Source: Tatumella saanichensis (GTDB lineage: Bacteria > Pseudomonadota > Gammaproteobacteria > Enterobacterales > Enterobacteriaceae). From it: a stretch of DNA of 64,000 bases. The position numbers were made by a program, and so were the translations under genes. The stretch is taken from NCBI RefSeq assembly GCF_000439375.1, contig NZ_ATMI01000013.1, forward strand, positions 62,001-126,000. Reading direction: 5' to 3'. Under the pieces are notes generated by a model that worked only from the letters and a program-made list of their open reading frames with translations, was not told the origin of the DNA and made no database searches. Of the stretch, positions 55,203-64,000 are shown in pieces (position 1 is the stretch's first letter; each line of letters begins with the position of its first letter).

Positions 55203-56635
55203 GGCCTTATTTCAACTCCCTGTATTTTTCTATTATTTAATGCAAAAGCATTCCGTATTTGTCCGGTACTGTAGAGGCAATCTAATTGCAGTGAATGCAA
55301 CTGTGCCTGTGTTTGTTCTTGGGTAAATTTGGCCTGATAAATTTCCTGCTCGACGTTCAAAAGATCAAGTAAAGGGCGTGTACCAAGTTGCAGATATTGT
55401 GCTTCATATAAGTCACGGGTTTTCTCACCGAGACGTTGTTGTCGGGCCTGAACATCTAATGTCTGATAAAGATTCTGTGCTTGCTCCTGCGACTCGGTCA
55501 GTTTTTGACGGGCTTCAAGCTCCGCTAGGCGTATAGCCGCTCGGGCTGATTCAAGGGTTTGTATTGCCGCATCACGACTAGCTGTCAGCCCTCCCCCCTG
55601 ATAAAGGGGCATTTGCAGTTTAATAAAGGCGGAGTACTGCGTTTTATCCAGCTCACGGCTATCTGAGTAGTTATTATTCAGATAATGAGTGACCTGTGGT
55701 TCAAGGGACAGCGTGGGTCTCATCTGCGCATTGGCGTTATCCAAATCAGCCTGGGCCTGATTTTTTTGTGCATAAGCCGCCAGTACCGAAGGGATCACTC
55801 GATAGTTGATTTGCTGAATTGCACAAGCATTCATTAGAGCCGGAGGGAGAGTATCTGCCACTTGTCCAACGGGGCCAGTTCCCATATCGGTAGCTAATGT
55901 GGCTTTCCAACGCTGAAGCGCTGACTGATATTGCATCAGGGTAGCTTTAGCCCCTTCAATACGGGTATTAGTCTGAACCACGTCAGACAGAGAACTGGCA
56001 CCCGCGGTATTACGCTGCTGGATCAAAGACCCGATGTGATTCAGCGCATCAAGCTGCTGCTGTGCAATGACGACCAGTTTTTGGTAGCCCTGAACCTGGA
56101 CTAGCGCCGATGCTGTATCGTGGGCAACTTGGTCAATACTGACCATGACGTTTGCCTGTTGCTGCGCCAAGCCAGCATTTGCTGAACGAACGGAACTGGA
56201 TACCTTACCGAAGTCATACAACATCTGAGAAACAGAGACTTCTAAAGAGGGTGAATAACCGGCGTTAACATAGCTATTTGAATAGCCATTATTCATTCCT
56301 GCACTAACCTGTGGGTAGTACTTGGATTTTGCCTCATCCACTTTGGAAGCCTGCTGAAAAAGTTTACCGACCGCCTGGCCTATCGCCGGATGCCATTGCT
56401 CAGCCTGTAATACAGCATAATTCATGTCTGTCAGGCCAGAGGGAGGAGGGGTAATAGGCTGACTAATGGTATTGCTTAAGTCCGGAAGAGATTGCTGATC
56501 ACTCAGGCTCTGAGTACTGATATCACCTGCACTTGTTATGCTATCCGCGCGCACTTGCTGACACAACAAGAGGCTAGATGTCAGGAGAGCGACAGGGAGA
56601 ATGTGGAGAGCAATGGGCGAATTAGAACTTAGCAT
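55199..56635 (-). CDS. TolC-like outer membrane protein of the adhesin secretion system
   Basis: 478 residues from the ATG at 56635, which opens a plausible signal peptide (SPIALHILPVALLTSSLLLC..RADS). The frame extends upstream to 56734, but that part overlaps a terminator-like hairpin, so it is not used. The two OEP repeats (VLQAEQWHPAIGQAVGKLF, SVSQMLYDFGKVSSSV and LYQGGGLTASRDAAIQTLES) and TRPLLDLLNVEQE are typical of the TolC/LapE/AggA class. It forms the exit duct of the type I system. Confidence 0.9.
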   Translation of the reverse strand: MLSSNSPIALHILPVALLTSSLLLCQQVRADSITSAGDISTQSLSDQQSLPDLSNTISQPITPPPSGLTDMNYAVLQAEQWHPAIGQAVGKLFQQASKVDEAKSKYYPQVSAGMNNGYSNSYVNAGYSPSLEVSVSQMLYDFGKVSSSVRSANAGLAQQQANVMVSIDQVAHDTASALVQVQGYQKLVVIAQQQLDALNHIGSLIQQRNTAGASSLSDVVQTNTRIEGAKATLMQYQSALQRWKATLATDMGTGPVGQVADTLPPALMNACAIQQINYRVIPSVLAAYAQKNQAQADLDNANAQMRPTLSLEPQVTHYLNNNYSDSRELDKTQYSAFIKLQMPLYQGGGLTASRDAAIQTLESARAAIRLAELEARQKLTESQEQAQNLYQTLDVQARQQRLGEKTRDLYEAQYLQLGTRPLLDLLNVEQEIYQAKFTQEQTQAQLHSLQLDCLYSTGQIRNAFALNNRKIQGVEIRP

Positions 56636-56725
56636 TGCTAATGAATACCTGTAGGTCAGCGTTGATGAAAAATGAGGGGCTGTAAACCACACACACCTCC
56701 GTGATTGCGATGAATAAAATGAAAA

Positions 56726-56745
56726 GGCGGGCATGGCTGCCCGCC
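56726..56745 (-). terminator. Hairpin with a short T-run between adhesin and secretion genes
   Basis: GGCGGGCA/TGCCCGCC stem with a 4-base loop followed on the minus strand by TTTT, starting 10 bases after the adhesin stop. It would let most transcripts end after the adhesin while some continue into the secretion genes, giving more adhesin than secretion machinery. Confidence 0.65.
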
Positions 56746-56754
56746 TGATTAGCG

Positions 56755-59700
56755 TTATGATTGATTTTCAGTCGACGAGTGATGAAGGATCTCATCCATT
56801 GTGGCGTTCACATTTTCAAGTGTGATCAATGTCGTAGACTGGTAGGTACTACCGCTTCCGTCACGGTCTATAGATACGACAGTATTACCGCTATCGGTAT
56901 GTGTAACCGACACGTAATTCCCCAGACTGCTTTCTTTACCATCCCAACCGACTAGCAGGGCATCCAGATCAATGTGATCTCCCTTACTTACTGAGAAATC
57001 GTCCCAAGTATCGCTGCCGTTTCCTCCGGTATTATCGTCACTTAATACTTTGTACACGACAGAAGAGTCGTCACCTTCAAGATGGAACGTATCGTCGTAG
57101 GCAGTACCTCCGGTAGTATCGGCTTGGGTAGTTCCGGAAATAGTCGGATGCAAGTCAATGGTCAGGTTAGCTGTGGAGGTGGTACTGCCATCCTCCGCAG
57201 TCAGCGTATAACTGAATATTTCCTTCTGCGTCATATCCGCGACATTGATATTGCTATTCAGTGCGTAGCTATAGCTGCCATCTCCGTTAATGGTCAGGGT
57301 GCCATACAGCCCGGTAAGGCTTTGCGACGCGGTGTCATACTGATTTAGCGTCACGCTGCTGTCAGATTCATTAGCCACTGTCAGTTTGGTATAAACCGTT
57401 TGCAGCTCATCCGCCACACCGTCTGAATCGGAACCATCGAACAGGTTACCGCTGACCACTGAAGAGTCTGATGACGTTTGCATGTCATCCACAGAGACCT
57501 CAGTGCCGGTAACTTTGTAGCTGATACTGACTGTCGGAGCGACAGTCAGTACCCCTGTCGCTGCCGAGGTCGTTGTGATCTGAACATAATAATTCCCACT
57601 ATCGAGATCATACTGACTCAAATCGATATCGACAGCCTTTGTGGTTGCACTGACCGTACCAGAAGCAATAGCGGTACCTGAACTGTCACTGCCCTCATAC
57701 AGGGTATAAGCCAGTGACAGGCTGGCAGTAGCGGCGAAGAGTCCGCTCTGCGTTGGTGTGATAATCAGATGCGCATTGGTTAATACCGTATCGTCATCCA
57801 CCGTAAACTCAGCACCTGTTTTCGAACTTACCGCAGCCGATTTATTGGCTGTGAAGCTGTTAGTCGCAGTGTCTGATGTATACGCAGTTTCGATACCGGC
57901 AGCGGTTACATCCAGACTGACCTGATCATCTACCGCTTTCAGAGCATTGTTGTTGAGATTAATTGACAGTGTTTTGGTAACCACTGTTCCGTCTGTTTCG
58001 GTCAACGTATAGGTGAATGTCTCAGCTGAGCCGATACTGTCCGTGGTCTGACCGGCATTCAGGGTATAGGTGTAATTCCCCTGTTGATCGATAGTCAGTA
58101 CACCGTATTCACCGGTAATTTCGGTTGTGCCACTGGCACTGATATCGGTGGTACCGACTTTCGTGACCAAAGTACCGGTTGGCACAGTATCACTCCCCTC
58201 ACTACTACTGGTTTCAGTGAGGAGGTTACCGGTGGTTGACGTGGCCACTGAGGTGACACTGTTGACGATATCAGACGTAATGCTGAGGGTGTAAACCGTC
58301 GCAACAGATAAGCCCACTCCACCATTGAGCATAAACAGATATGAACCTTGGCTCAGTTCCAATGACAGCGGAGATGACGCGCCAGCAACTAGGGCACTGG
58401 TGACCCAGTTGGAAACCTTCTCATACTGCGCATATTGGCCAGTTTCATCATCATATTTATAGATGTACAGATCATAGGTCGATGCGATAACCCCCACCAT
58501 TGTTGCTTTAATGGTGATATTTTCGACCGTGTTATCTGCCACATTCAGATGTAGCTGATTGTTCAGATTGAGCAGAGAGGTGTTCAACACACTCCCCAGC
58601 GAGAGATCGAGTAAGGCGGCACTGGTTTTTGAACTGGTCCCCTTATCCGTTTCTTCTGAGGTGGTTGCGTAATCCAGTTCCGTCGTCACATCAGGCTCAG
58701 TCACGGTGCCAGTATCAGTATCGGCATCGGTCAGCGAAATCGTCAGTGTGGCACTGCTGGTGGTACCATTTGGCCCCATCAGGGTATAACTGAAGGTTTC
58801 AGTGCTACCAATATCGGCAACATCAATGCCAGAATTAAGCGTATAGGTATAGTCACCGGCAGCATCAATGCTGAGCGTACCGTACGTTCCTGTAATGGTG
58901 GTATAACCTGACGCTGCCACACTGGTATCGTTGACGCTGCTGATCACTGAGCCTGCCGGTGCGGTGTCAGCACCACTCCCATCACTGCTGCCTGAGATCA
59001 GGTTACCGCTGGTCTCTGAACTGTTTGATACGTACGTTTCCAGAATATCGGACTTGATATTCAAGGTATAACCCGTCGCAACAGAGAGGCCGACACCGGA
59101 GTTCAGCATAAACAGATAGGTACCTTCACTCAGTGAAAGTGACAGATCTTTGGATACGCCCGCCAGTAAGCCAACGATCCAGTTACTGACTTTCTCGTAT
59201 TGTAGGTAATCGCCACTGCTTGCATCATATTTGTAGATATACAAATCGAATGAAGAGGCTACCAGACCACCTATATCGCCCTGTACCACAAAGTTTTCTG
59301 TGGTGCCTTCTGCGACATCAATTTGTAATTGGCTAGCTGGATTAACCAGCGAGACATCAAGAACATTCCCTAACGAGAGATCCAAGAGTGCAAACCCGGT
59401 TTTAGAGCTGGCACCTTTGTCGGTTTCGTCAATATAGGTGGTGTAATCCAGATCCGCACTGTCATCAACAGCCAGCACCGCGGTGCTATCGATAGTGGTA
59501 CTTACCGCCGTCGATTGGTTGCTGGTATTACCGGCGGCATCAGTGACCACGGTCGTAAAACTATAGGTTCCATCAGTCAGTGTCGGGGTGGTGAATGTCC
59601 AGCTACCTTCTGAATCCGTAGTCGCTTCGCCTAAAACACCTGATGAATCACTGATAGTCACCGTACTATTTGCTTCTGCACTCCCTTTAAGGACTGGTGT

Positions 59701-62700
59701 AGAGTCAGTGGTCGTGCTGTCGTCAATATCGTTACCATTCGCATCGACCAGCGTGATCCCGCTAGCCGCCGCCGGTGCCACAGTATCGATAGTAACGGCG
59801 ATTGCATCGCTAGCATCACTGCTATTACCTGACGTATCGGTAACTTTCGTGGTCAGGCTATGGGTACCATCAGCCAGAGCGGAAAGTGTGATACTCCAGC
59901 TACCATCGCTATTAACCGTCGTTGTGCCAAGACTTTTCGAACCATCGTATACCGTGATGGTACTACCGGCAGCAGCCTTACCACTCAGCACCGGACTATT
60001 GTCGTTAGTATCGGTTCCGGCCAGATTTTTACCGTGACCATCAGTCAACTCGATATCAGTTGCTTTCGCCGGTGAAGACGAGTCGCTGTCGGAATCCGAG
60101 TCGCTGTCGGAGTCTGAATCGGAGTCGCTATCGGAGTCAGAGTCGCTGTCAGAATCCGAGTCGCTATCAGAGTCAGAATCGGAGTCACTGTCAGAGTCTG
60201 AGTCGCTATCGGAGTCAGAATCGCTGTCGGAATCTGAATCACTGTCGGAATCTGAATCACTGTCAGAGTCTGAATCGCTGTCTGAATCTGAGTCACTGTC
60301 AGAGTCGGAGTCGCTGTCGGAATCTGAATCGCTATCGGAGTCAGAGTCGCTGTCGGAATCCGAGTCGCTGTCGGAGTCTGAATCGCTGTCAGAGTCAGAG
60401 TCGCTGTCTGAATCCGAGTCACTGTCAGAGTCTGAATCACTATCGGAATCTGAATCACTGTCGGAGTCCGAGTCACTATCAGAGTCTGAATCGCTATCGG
60501 AATCTGAGTCACTGTCGGAGTCGGAGTCACTGTCGGAATCCGAGTCACTGTCAGAGTCAGAATCGCTGTCGGAATCTGAATCACTATCGGAGTCTGAATC
60601 GCTATCGGAGTCGGAGTCACTGTCGGAGTCAGAATCGCTGTCGGAATCTGAGTCGCTGTCGGAATCCGAGTCACTGTCAGAGTCGGAGTCGCTATCGGAG
60701 TCAGAGTCGCTGTCAGAGTCTGAATCGCTGTCTGAATCCGAGTCGCTGTCGGAGTCAGAATCGCTGTCGGAATCCGAGTCGCTATCAGAGTCTGAATCGC
60801 TATCGGAGTCGCTGTCGGAATCTGAATCACTGTCAGAATCAGAGTCGCTGTCAGAGTCGGAGTCGCTATCGGAGTCAGAGTCGCTGTCAGAGTCGGAGTC
60901 GCTGTCGGAGTCTGAATCGCTGTCGGAATCTGAATCGCTGTCGGAATCTGAATCACTGTCAGAATCCGAGTCACTGTCAGAGTCGGAGTCGCTGTCGGAA
61001 TCTGAATCACTGTCGGAGTCAGAATCGCTATCGGAGTCAGAATCGGAGTCAGAGTCACTGTCGGAGTCTGAATCACTGTCGGAGTCTGAATCACTGTCGG
61101 AGTCTGAATCACTGTCGGAGTCTGAATCACTGTCAGAGTCTGAATCGCTGTCAGAATCAGAGTCGCTATCGGAGTCAGAGTCGCTGTCGGAATCTGAATC
61201 ACTGTCAGAGTCGGAGTCGCTGTCAGAATCTGAATCGCTATCGGAATCCGAGTCACTATCAGAGTCGGAGTCACTGTCGGAATCCGAGTCACTGTCAGAG
61301 TCAGAATCGCTATCAGAGTCAGAATCGGAGTCGCTGTCAGAGTCTGAGTCACTGTCGGAGTCCGAGTCACTGTCAGAGTCTGAATCGCTGTCTGAATCGC
61401 TGTCTGAATCCGAGTCGCTGTCGGAATCTGAGTCGCTGTCGGAGTCAGAATCGCTGTCGGAATCCGAGTCGCTATCAGAGTCTGAATCGCTATCGGAGTC
61501 GGAGTCGCTGTCGGAGTCAGAATCGCTGTCAGAGTCTGAATCACTGTCAGAATCCGAGTCACTGTCGGAATCCGAGTCGCTATCAGAGTCTGAATCGCTA
61601 TCGGAATCCGAGTCGCTGTCAGAGTCAGAATCGCTGTCGGAATCCGAGTCGCTATCAGAGTCTGAATCGCTATCGGAGTCGGAGTCGCTGTCTGAATCAG
61701 AGTCGCTGTCAGAATCGGAGTCCGAGTCGCTGTCAGAGTCAGAATCCGAGTCACTGTCAGAGTCGGAGTCGCTATCGGAGTCCGAGTCACTATCTGAATC
61801 CGAGTCACTATCTGAATCCGAGTCACTGTCAGAGTCTGAATCGCTATCGGAATCCGAGTCGCTGTCAGAATCTGAATCGCTATCGGAATCCGAGTCACTG
61901 TCAGAGTCTGAGTCGCTATCGGAATCCGAGTCGCTGTCAGAGTCTGAATCGCTATCGGAATCCGAGTCACTGTCAGAGTCGGAGTCGCTATCGGAGTCAG
62001 AGTCGCTATCGGAGTCGGAGTCGCTATCGGAGTCGGAGTCGCTGTCAGAGTCTGAATCGCTGTCTGAATCCGAGTCGCTGTCGGAATCTGAGTCGCTGTC
62101 GGAGTCAGAATCGCTGTCGGAATCCGAGTCACTGTCGGAGTCTGAATCGCTGTCAGAGTCAGAATCGCTATCGGAGTCAGAGTCGCTGTCGGAGTCTGAA
62201 TCGCTATCGGAATCCGAGTCACTGTCAGAGTCTGAGTCGCTATCGGAATCCGAGTCGCTGTCGGAGTCTGAATCGCTATCGGAGTCGGAGTCGCTGTCTG
62301 AATCAGAGTCGCTGTCAGAATCGGAGTCCGAGTCGCTGTCAGAGTCAGAATCCGAGTCACTGTCAGAGTCGGAGTCGCTGTCGGAGTCAGAGTCGCTGTC
62401 TGAATCTGAGTCACTGTCAGAGTCTGAGTCGCTGTCTGAATCCGAGTCGCTGTCGGAGTCAGAATCGCTGTCGGAATCCGAGTCGCTGTCAGAGTCAGAA
62501 TCGGAGTCGCTATCGGAGTCAGAGTCGCTGTCTGAATCCGAGTCACTGTCAGAGTCTGAATCACTATCGGAATCTGAATCACTGTCGGAGTCAGAATCGC
62601 TATCGGAATCCGAGTCGCTGTCGGAATCTGAATCACTGTCAGAGTCGGAGTCACTGTCGGAATCCGAGTCACTGTCAGAGTCTGAGTCGCTATCGGAGTC

Positions 62701-64000
62701 GGAGTCACTGTCGGAATCCGAGTCACTGTCAGAGTCTGAGTCGCTGTCGGAGTCTGAATCGCTGTCGGAATCTGAATCACTGTCAGAATCAGAGTCGCTG
62801 TCAGAGTCGGAGTCGCTATCGGAGTCAGAGTCGCTATCAGAGTCAGAGTCGGAGTCGCTATCGGAGTCTGAATCGCTATCAGAGTCTGAATCGCTGTCGG
62901 AGTCTGAATCGCTATCGGAATCTGAATCACTGTCAGAGTCCGAGTCACTGTCAGAGTCTGAATCGCTATCGGAATCTGAATCACTGTCGGAGTCCGAGTC
63001 ACTATCAGAGTCTGAATCGCTATCGGAATCCGAGTCACTGTCAGAGTCGGAGTCGCTATCGGAGTCAGAGTCGCTATCTGAATCCGAGTCACTGTCGGAA
63101 TCTGAATCACTGTCAGAGTCGGAGTCGCTGTCTGAATCCGAGTCACTGTCAGAGTCTGAGTCGCTATCGGAATCCGAGTCGCTGTCTGAATCTGAGTCGC
63201 TGTCAGAGTCAGAATCGCTGTCAGAGTCTGAATCGCTGTCTGAATCTGAGTCGCTGTCAGAGTCTGAATCGCTATCGGAATCTGAGTCGCTGTCAGAATC
63301 AGAGTCGCTATCGGAGTCAGAGTCGCTGTCGGAATCTGAATCGCTGTCAGAGTCGGAGTCACTATCTGAATCCGAGTCACTGTCGGAATCTGAATCACTG
63401 TCGGAGTCTGAATCGCTATCGGAATCCGAGTCGCTATCGGAATCCGAGTCGCTGTCAGAGTCCGAGTCGCTATCGGAGTCAGAGTCGCTGTCTGAATCTG
63501 AATCGCTGTCTGAATCTGAATCGCTGTCGGAATCTGAATCACTGTCAGAGTCGGAGTCGCTATCGGAGTCTGAATCGCTATCGGAGTCCGAGTCACTGTC
63601 GGAGTCAGAATCGCTATCGGAATCTGAATCACTGTCAGAGTCGGAGTCGCTATCGGAGTCTGAATCGCTATCGGAGTCCGAGTCACTGTCGGAGTCAGAA
63701 TCGCTATCGGAATCTGAATCACTGTCGGAGTCCGAGTCACTATCGGAATCTGAGTCACTGTCGGAGTCTGAATCGCTGTCAGAGTCAGAATCGCTGTCGG
63801 AATCTGAATCACTGTCGGAGTCTGAATCGCTATCGGAGTCAGAATCGCTGTCGGAATCTGAATCACTGTCAGAGTCTGAATCGCTGTCTGAATCTGAGTC
63901 GCTATCGGAATCTGAGTCGCTGTCAGAATCGGAGTCGCTGTCAGAGTCGGAGTCGCTGTCGGAGTCACTATCGGAATCCGAGTCACTGTCGGAGTCTGAA
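56755..64000 (-). CDS. Giant type I-secreted Ser-Asp repeat adhesin, N-terminus beyond the window
   Basis: One uninterrupted frame of 2414 visible residues, with the N-terminus past base 64000. From the window edge to 60079 it is solely Asp-Ser (about 1307 residues). A short linker ([11 protein letters not shown]) leads to two Ig-like domains ([38 protein letters not shown]), then two related BapA-like modules of about 250 residues with VCBS-type ends ([20 protein letters not shown]), and a third, diverged module. The last 115 residues ([15 protein letters not shown] to the stop) match the T1SS target domain of BapA/LapA-type adhesins. It should be exported by the genes downstream and act in surface attachment. 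The frame cannot start in the repeat because it contains no start codon. Confidence 0.9.
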   Translation of the reverse strand, partial: SDSDSDSDSDSDSDSDSDSDSDSDSDSDSDSDSDSDSDSDSDSDSDSDSDSDSDSDSDSDSDSDSDSDSDSDSDSDSDSDSDSDSDSDSDSDSDSDSDSDSDSDSDSDSDSDSDSDSDSDSDSDSDSDSDSDSDSDSDSDSDSDSDSDSDSDSDSDSDSDSDSDSDSDSDSDSDSDSDSDSDSDSDSDSDSDSDSDSDSDSDSDSDSDSDSDSDSDSDSDSDSDSDSDSDSDSDSDSDSDSDSDSDSDSDSDSDSDSDSDSDSDSDSDSDSDSDSDSDSDSDSDSDSDSDSDSDSDSDSDSDSDSDSDSDSDSDSDSDSDSDSDSDSDSDSDSDSDSDSDSDSDSDSDSDSDSDSDSDSDSDSDSDSDSDSDSDSDSDSDSDSDSDSDSDSDSDSDSDSDSDSDSDSDSDSDSDSDSDSDSDSDSDSDSDSDSDSDSDSDSDSDSDSDSDSDSDSDSDSDSDSDSDSDSDSDSDSDSDSDSDSDSDSDSDSDSDSDSDSDSDSDSDSDSDSDSDSDSDSDSDSDSDSDSDSDSDSDSDSDSDSDSDSDSDSDSDSDSDSDSDSDSDSDSDSDSDSDSDSDSDSDSDSDSDSDSDSDSDSDSDSDSDSDSDSDSDSDSDSDSDSDSDSDSDSDSDSDSDSDSDSDSDSDSDSDSDSDSDSDSDSDSDSDSDSDSDSDSDSDSDSDSDSDSDSDSDSDSDSDSDSDSDSDSDSDSDSDSDSDSDSDSDSDSDSDSDSDSDSDSDSDSDSDSDSDSDSDSDSDSDSDSDSDSDSDSDSDSDSDSDSDSDSDSDSDSDSDSDSDSDSDSDSDSDSDSDSDSDSDSDSDSDSDSDSDSDSDSDSDSDSDSDSDSDSDSDSDSDSDSDSDSDSDSDSDSDSDSDSDSDSDSDSDSDSDSDSDSDSDSDSDSDSDSDSDSDSDSDSDSDSDSDSDSDSDSDSDSDSDSDSDSDSDSDSDSDSDSDSDSDSDSDSDSDSDSDSDSDSDSDSDSDSDSDSDSDSDSDSDSDSDSDSDSDSDSDSDSDSDSDSDSDSDSDSDSDSDSDSDSDSDSDSDSDSDSDSDSDSDSDSDSDSDSDSDSDSDSDSDSDSDSDSDSDSDSDSDSDSDSDSDSDSDSDSDSDSDSDSDSDSDSDSDSDSDSDSDSDSDSDSDSDSDSDSDSDSDSDSDSDSDSDSDSDSDSDSDSDSDSDSDSDSDSDSDSDSDSDSDSDSDSDSDSDSDSDSDSDSDSDSDSDSDSDSDSDSDSDSDSDSDSDSDSDSDSDSDSDSDSDSDSDSDSDSDSDSDSDSDSDSDSDSDSDSDSDSDSDSDSDSDSDSSSPAKATDIELTDGHGKNLAGTDTNDNSPVLSGKAAAGSTITVYDGSKSLGTTTVNSDGSWSITLSALADGTHSLTTKVTDTSGNSSDASDAIAVTIDTVAPAAASGITLVDANGNDIDDSTTTDSTPVLKGSAEANSTVTISDSSGVLGEATTDSEGSWTFTTPTLTDGTYSFTTVVTDAAGNTSNQSTAVSTTIDSTAVLAVDDSADLDYTTYIDETDKGASSKTGFALLDLSLGNVLDVSLVNPASQLQIDVAEGTTENFVVQGDIGGLVASSFDLYIYKYDASSGDYLQYEKVSNWIVGLLAGVSKDLSLSLSEGTYLFMLNSGVGLSVATGYTLNIKSDILETYVSNSSETSGNLISGSSDGSGADTAPAGSVISSVNDTSVAASGYTTITGTYGTLSIDAAGDYTYTLNSGIDVADIGSTETFSYTLMGPNGTTSSATLTISLTDADTDTGTVTEPDVTTELDYATTSEETDKGTSSKTSAALLDLSLGSVLNTSLLNLNNQLHLNVADNTVENITIKATMVGVIASTYDLYIYKYDDETGQYAQYEKVSNWVTSALVAGASSPLSLELSQGSYLFMLNGGVGLSVATVYTLSITSDIVNSVTSVATSTTGNLLTETSSSEGSDTVPTGTLVTKVGTTDISASGTTEITGEYGVLTIDQQGNYTYTLNAGQTTDSIGSAETFTYTLTETDGTVVTKTLSINLNNNALKAVDDQVSLDVTAAGIETAYTSDTATNSFTANKSAAVSSKTGAEFTVDDDTVLTNAHLIITPTQSGLFAATASLSLAYTLYEGSDSSGTAIASGTVSATTKAVDIDLSQYDLDSGNYYVQITTTSAATGVLTVAPTVSISYKVTGTEVSVDDMQTSSDSSVVSGNLFDGSDSDGVADELQTVYTKLTVANESDSSVTLNQYDTASQSLTGLYGTLTINGDGSYSYALNSNINVADMTQKEIFSYTLTAEDGSTTSTANLTIDLHPTISGTTQADTTGGTAYDDTFHLEGDDSSVVYKVLSDDNTGGNGSDTWDDFSVSKGDHIDLDALLVGWDGKESSLGNYVSVTHTDSGNTVVSIDRDGSGSTYQSTTLITLENVNATMDEILHHSSTENQS
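60079..64000 (-). repeat. Ser-Asp dipeptide coding repeat, about 218 units of 18 bases
   Basis: 3.9 kb tandem array, coding strand minus, consensus GAYTCNGAYTCNGAYAGY (Asp-Ser three times). Codons vary at third positions, so units are not identical at DNA level though the protein is. Some units are 12 or 24 bases long (extra or missing Asp-Ser pair, for example near 60115 and 61390). The frame is kept from end to end. All six frames are largely stop-free, which creates spurious long open frames here. Confidence 0.97.

Noticed and set aside
60045-63986. A 1313-codon frame in the repeat encoding Thr/Ile/Pro-rich protein
   Set aside because: It is the shadow of the Ser-Asp frame on the same strand. 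The repeat has few stops in any frame, and only the Ser-Asp frame continues into the adhesin C-terminus.
60079-64000. CRISPR-like or satellite array
   Set aside because: No constant repeat with variable spacers. The variation is at third codon positions of a coding repeat with strict Asp-Ser translation.

Overview
The window is chromosomal DNA of an enterobacterium (Enterobacterales). Orthologue-grade matches to the gsi glutathione importer, ybeM, deoR, psiE, nlpC, idnT, ytcA-mdtNOP and an ileX-type tRNA-Ile2 support this. An Erwiniaceae-like or other environmental or plant-associated genus is my guess; the genus cannot be fixed from these genes.

Layout. 1-1318: end of an amino-acid ABC transporter. 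1380-7709: the iaaA-gsiABCD operon (isoaspartyl peptidase plus glutathione/dipeptide importer) on the minus strand, followed upstream by ybeM (deaminated-glutathione amidase), deoR and psiE. 10230-10305: tRNA-Ile2(CAU). 10395-22409: an accessory island beside that tRNA. It holds a decayed CP4-57-like cassette (DUF4942, CbtA toxin, CbeA antitoxin, RadC-like, DUF932, IrmA), then a divergent pair that looks like phage defence (a 1067-residue nuclease-methyltransferase and an 883-residue PHP-AAA ATPase of the TrlF type), an inactivated IS3-family element and a DUF1493 gene. 22799-30809: a urea carboxylase/allophanate hydrolase operon with its own GntR regulator, twin operators, and an NCS1 permease carrying a cysteine-rich tail. 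31111-34574: an amino-acid-type ABC importer translationally coupled to a PuuB-like FAD oxidase. 35379-37630: an AT-rich orphan type VI module with an Hcp gene, a candidate membrane-active effector and two intact plus one decayed copies of a small membrane protein, probably immunity. 38395-48608: nlpC, idnT, a periplasmic lactonase, ytcA-mdtNOP and a secreted lipase.

48688-64000 (minus strand) is the most striking part: a type I secretion operon for a giant adhesin. The visible part of the adhesin is 2414 residues, of which about 1307 are an unbroken Ser-Asp dipeptide repeat running off the window edge. The C-terminus has Ig-like and BapA-like modules and a type I secretion target domain. The adhesin is followed by its TolC-like outer membrane protein, ABC exporter, HlyD-like adaptor, and a 1031-residue protein that joins an alpha/alpha-toroid-like region to a GT4 glycosyltransferase. 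The DNA repeat follows GAYTCNGAYTCNGAYAGY, the same 18-base grammar known from staphylococcal clumping factor SD repeats, which are glycosylated by GT4 enzymes. The best candidate for an undescribed system here is therefore a Gram-negative, type I-secreted, glycosylated SD-repeat adhesin.

All identifications come from reading the sequence and from memory of the families; no database search was run.
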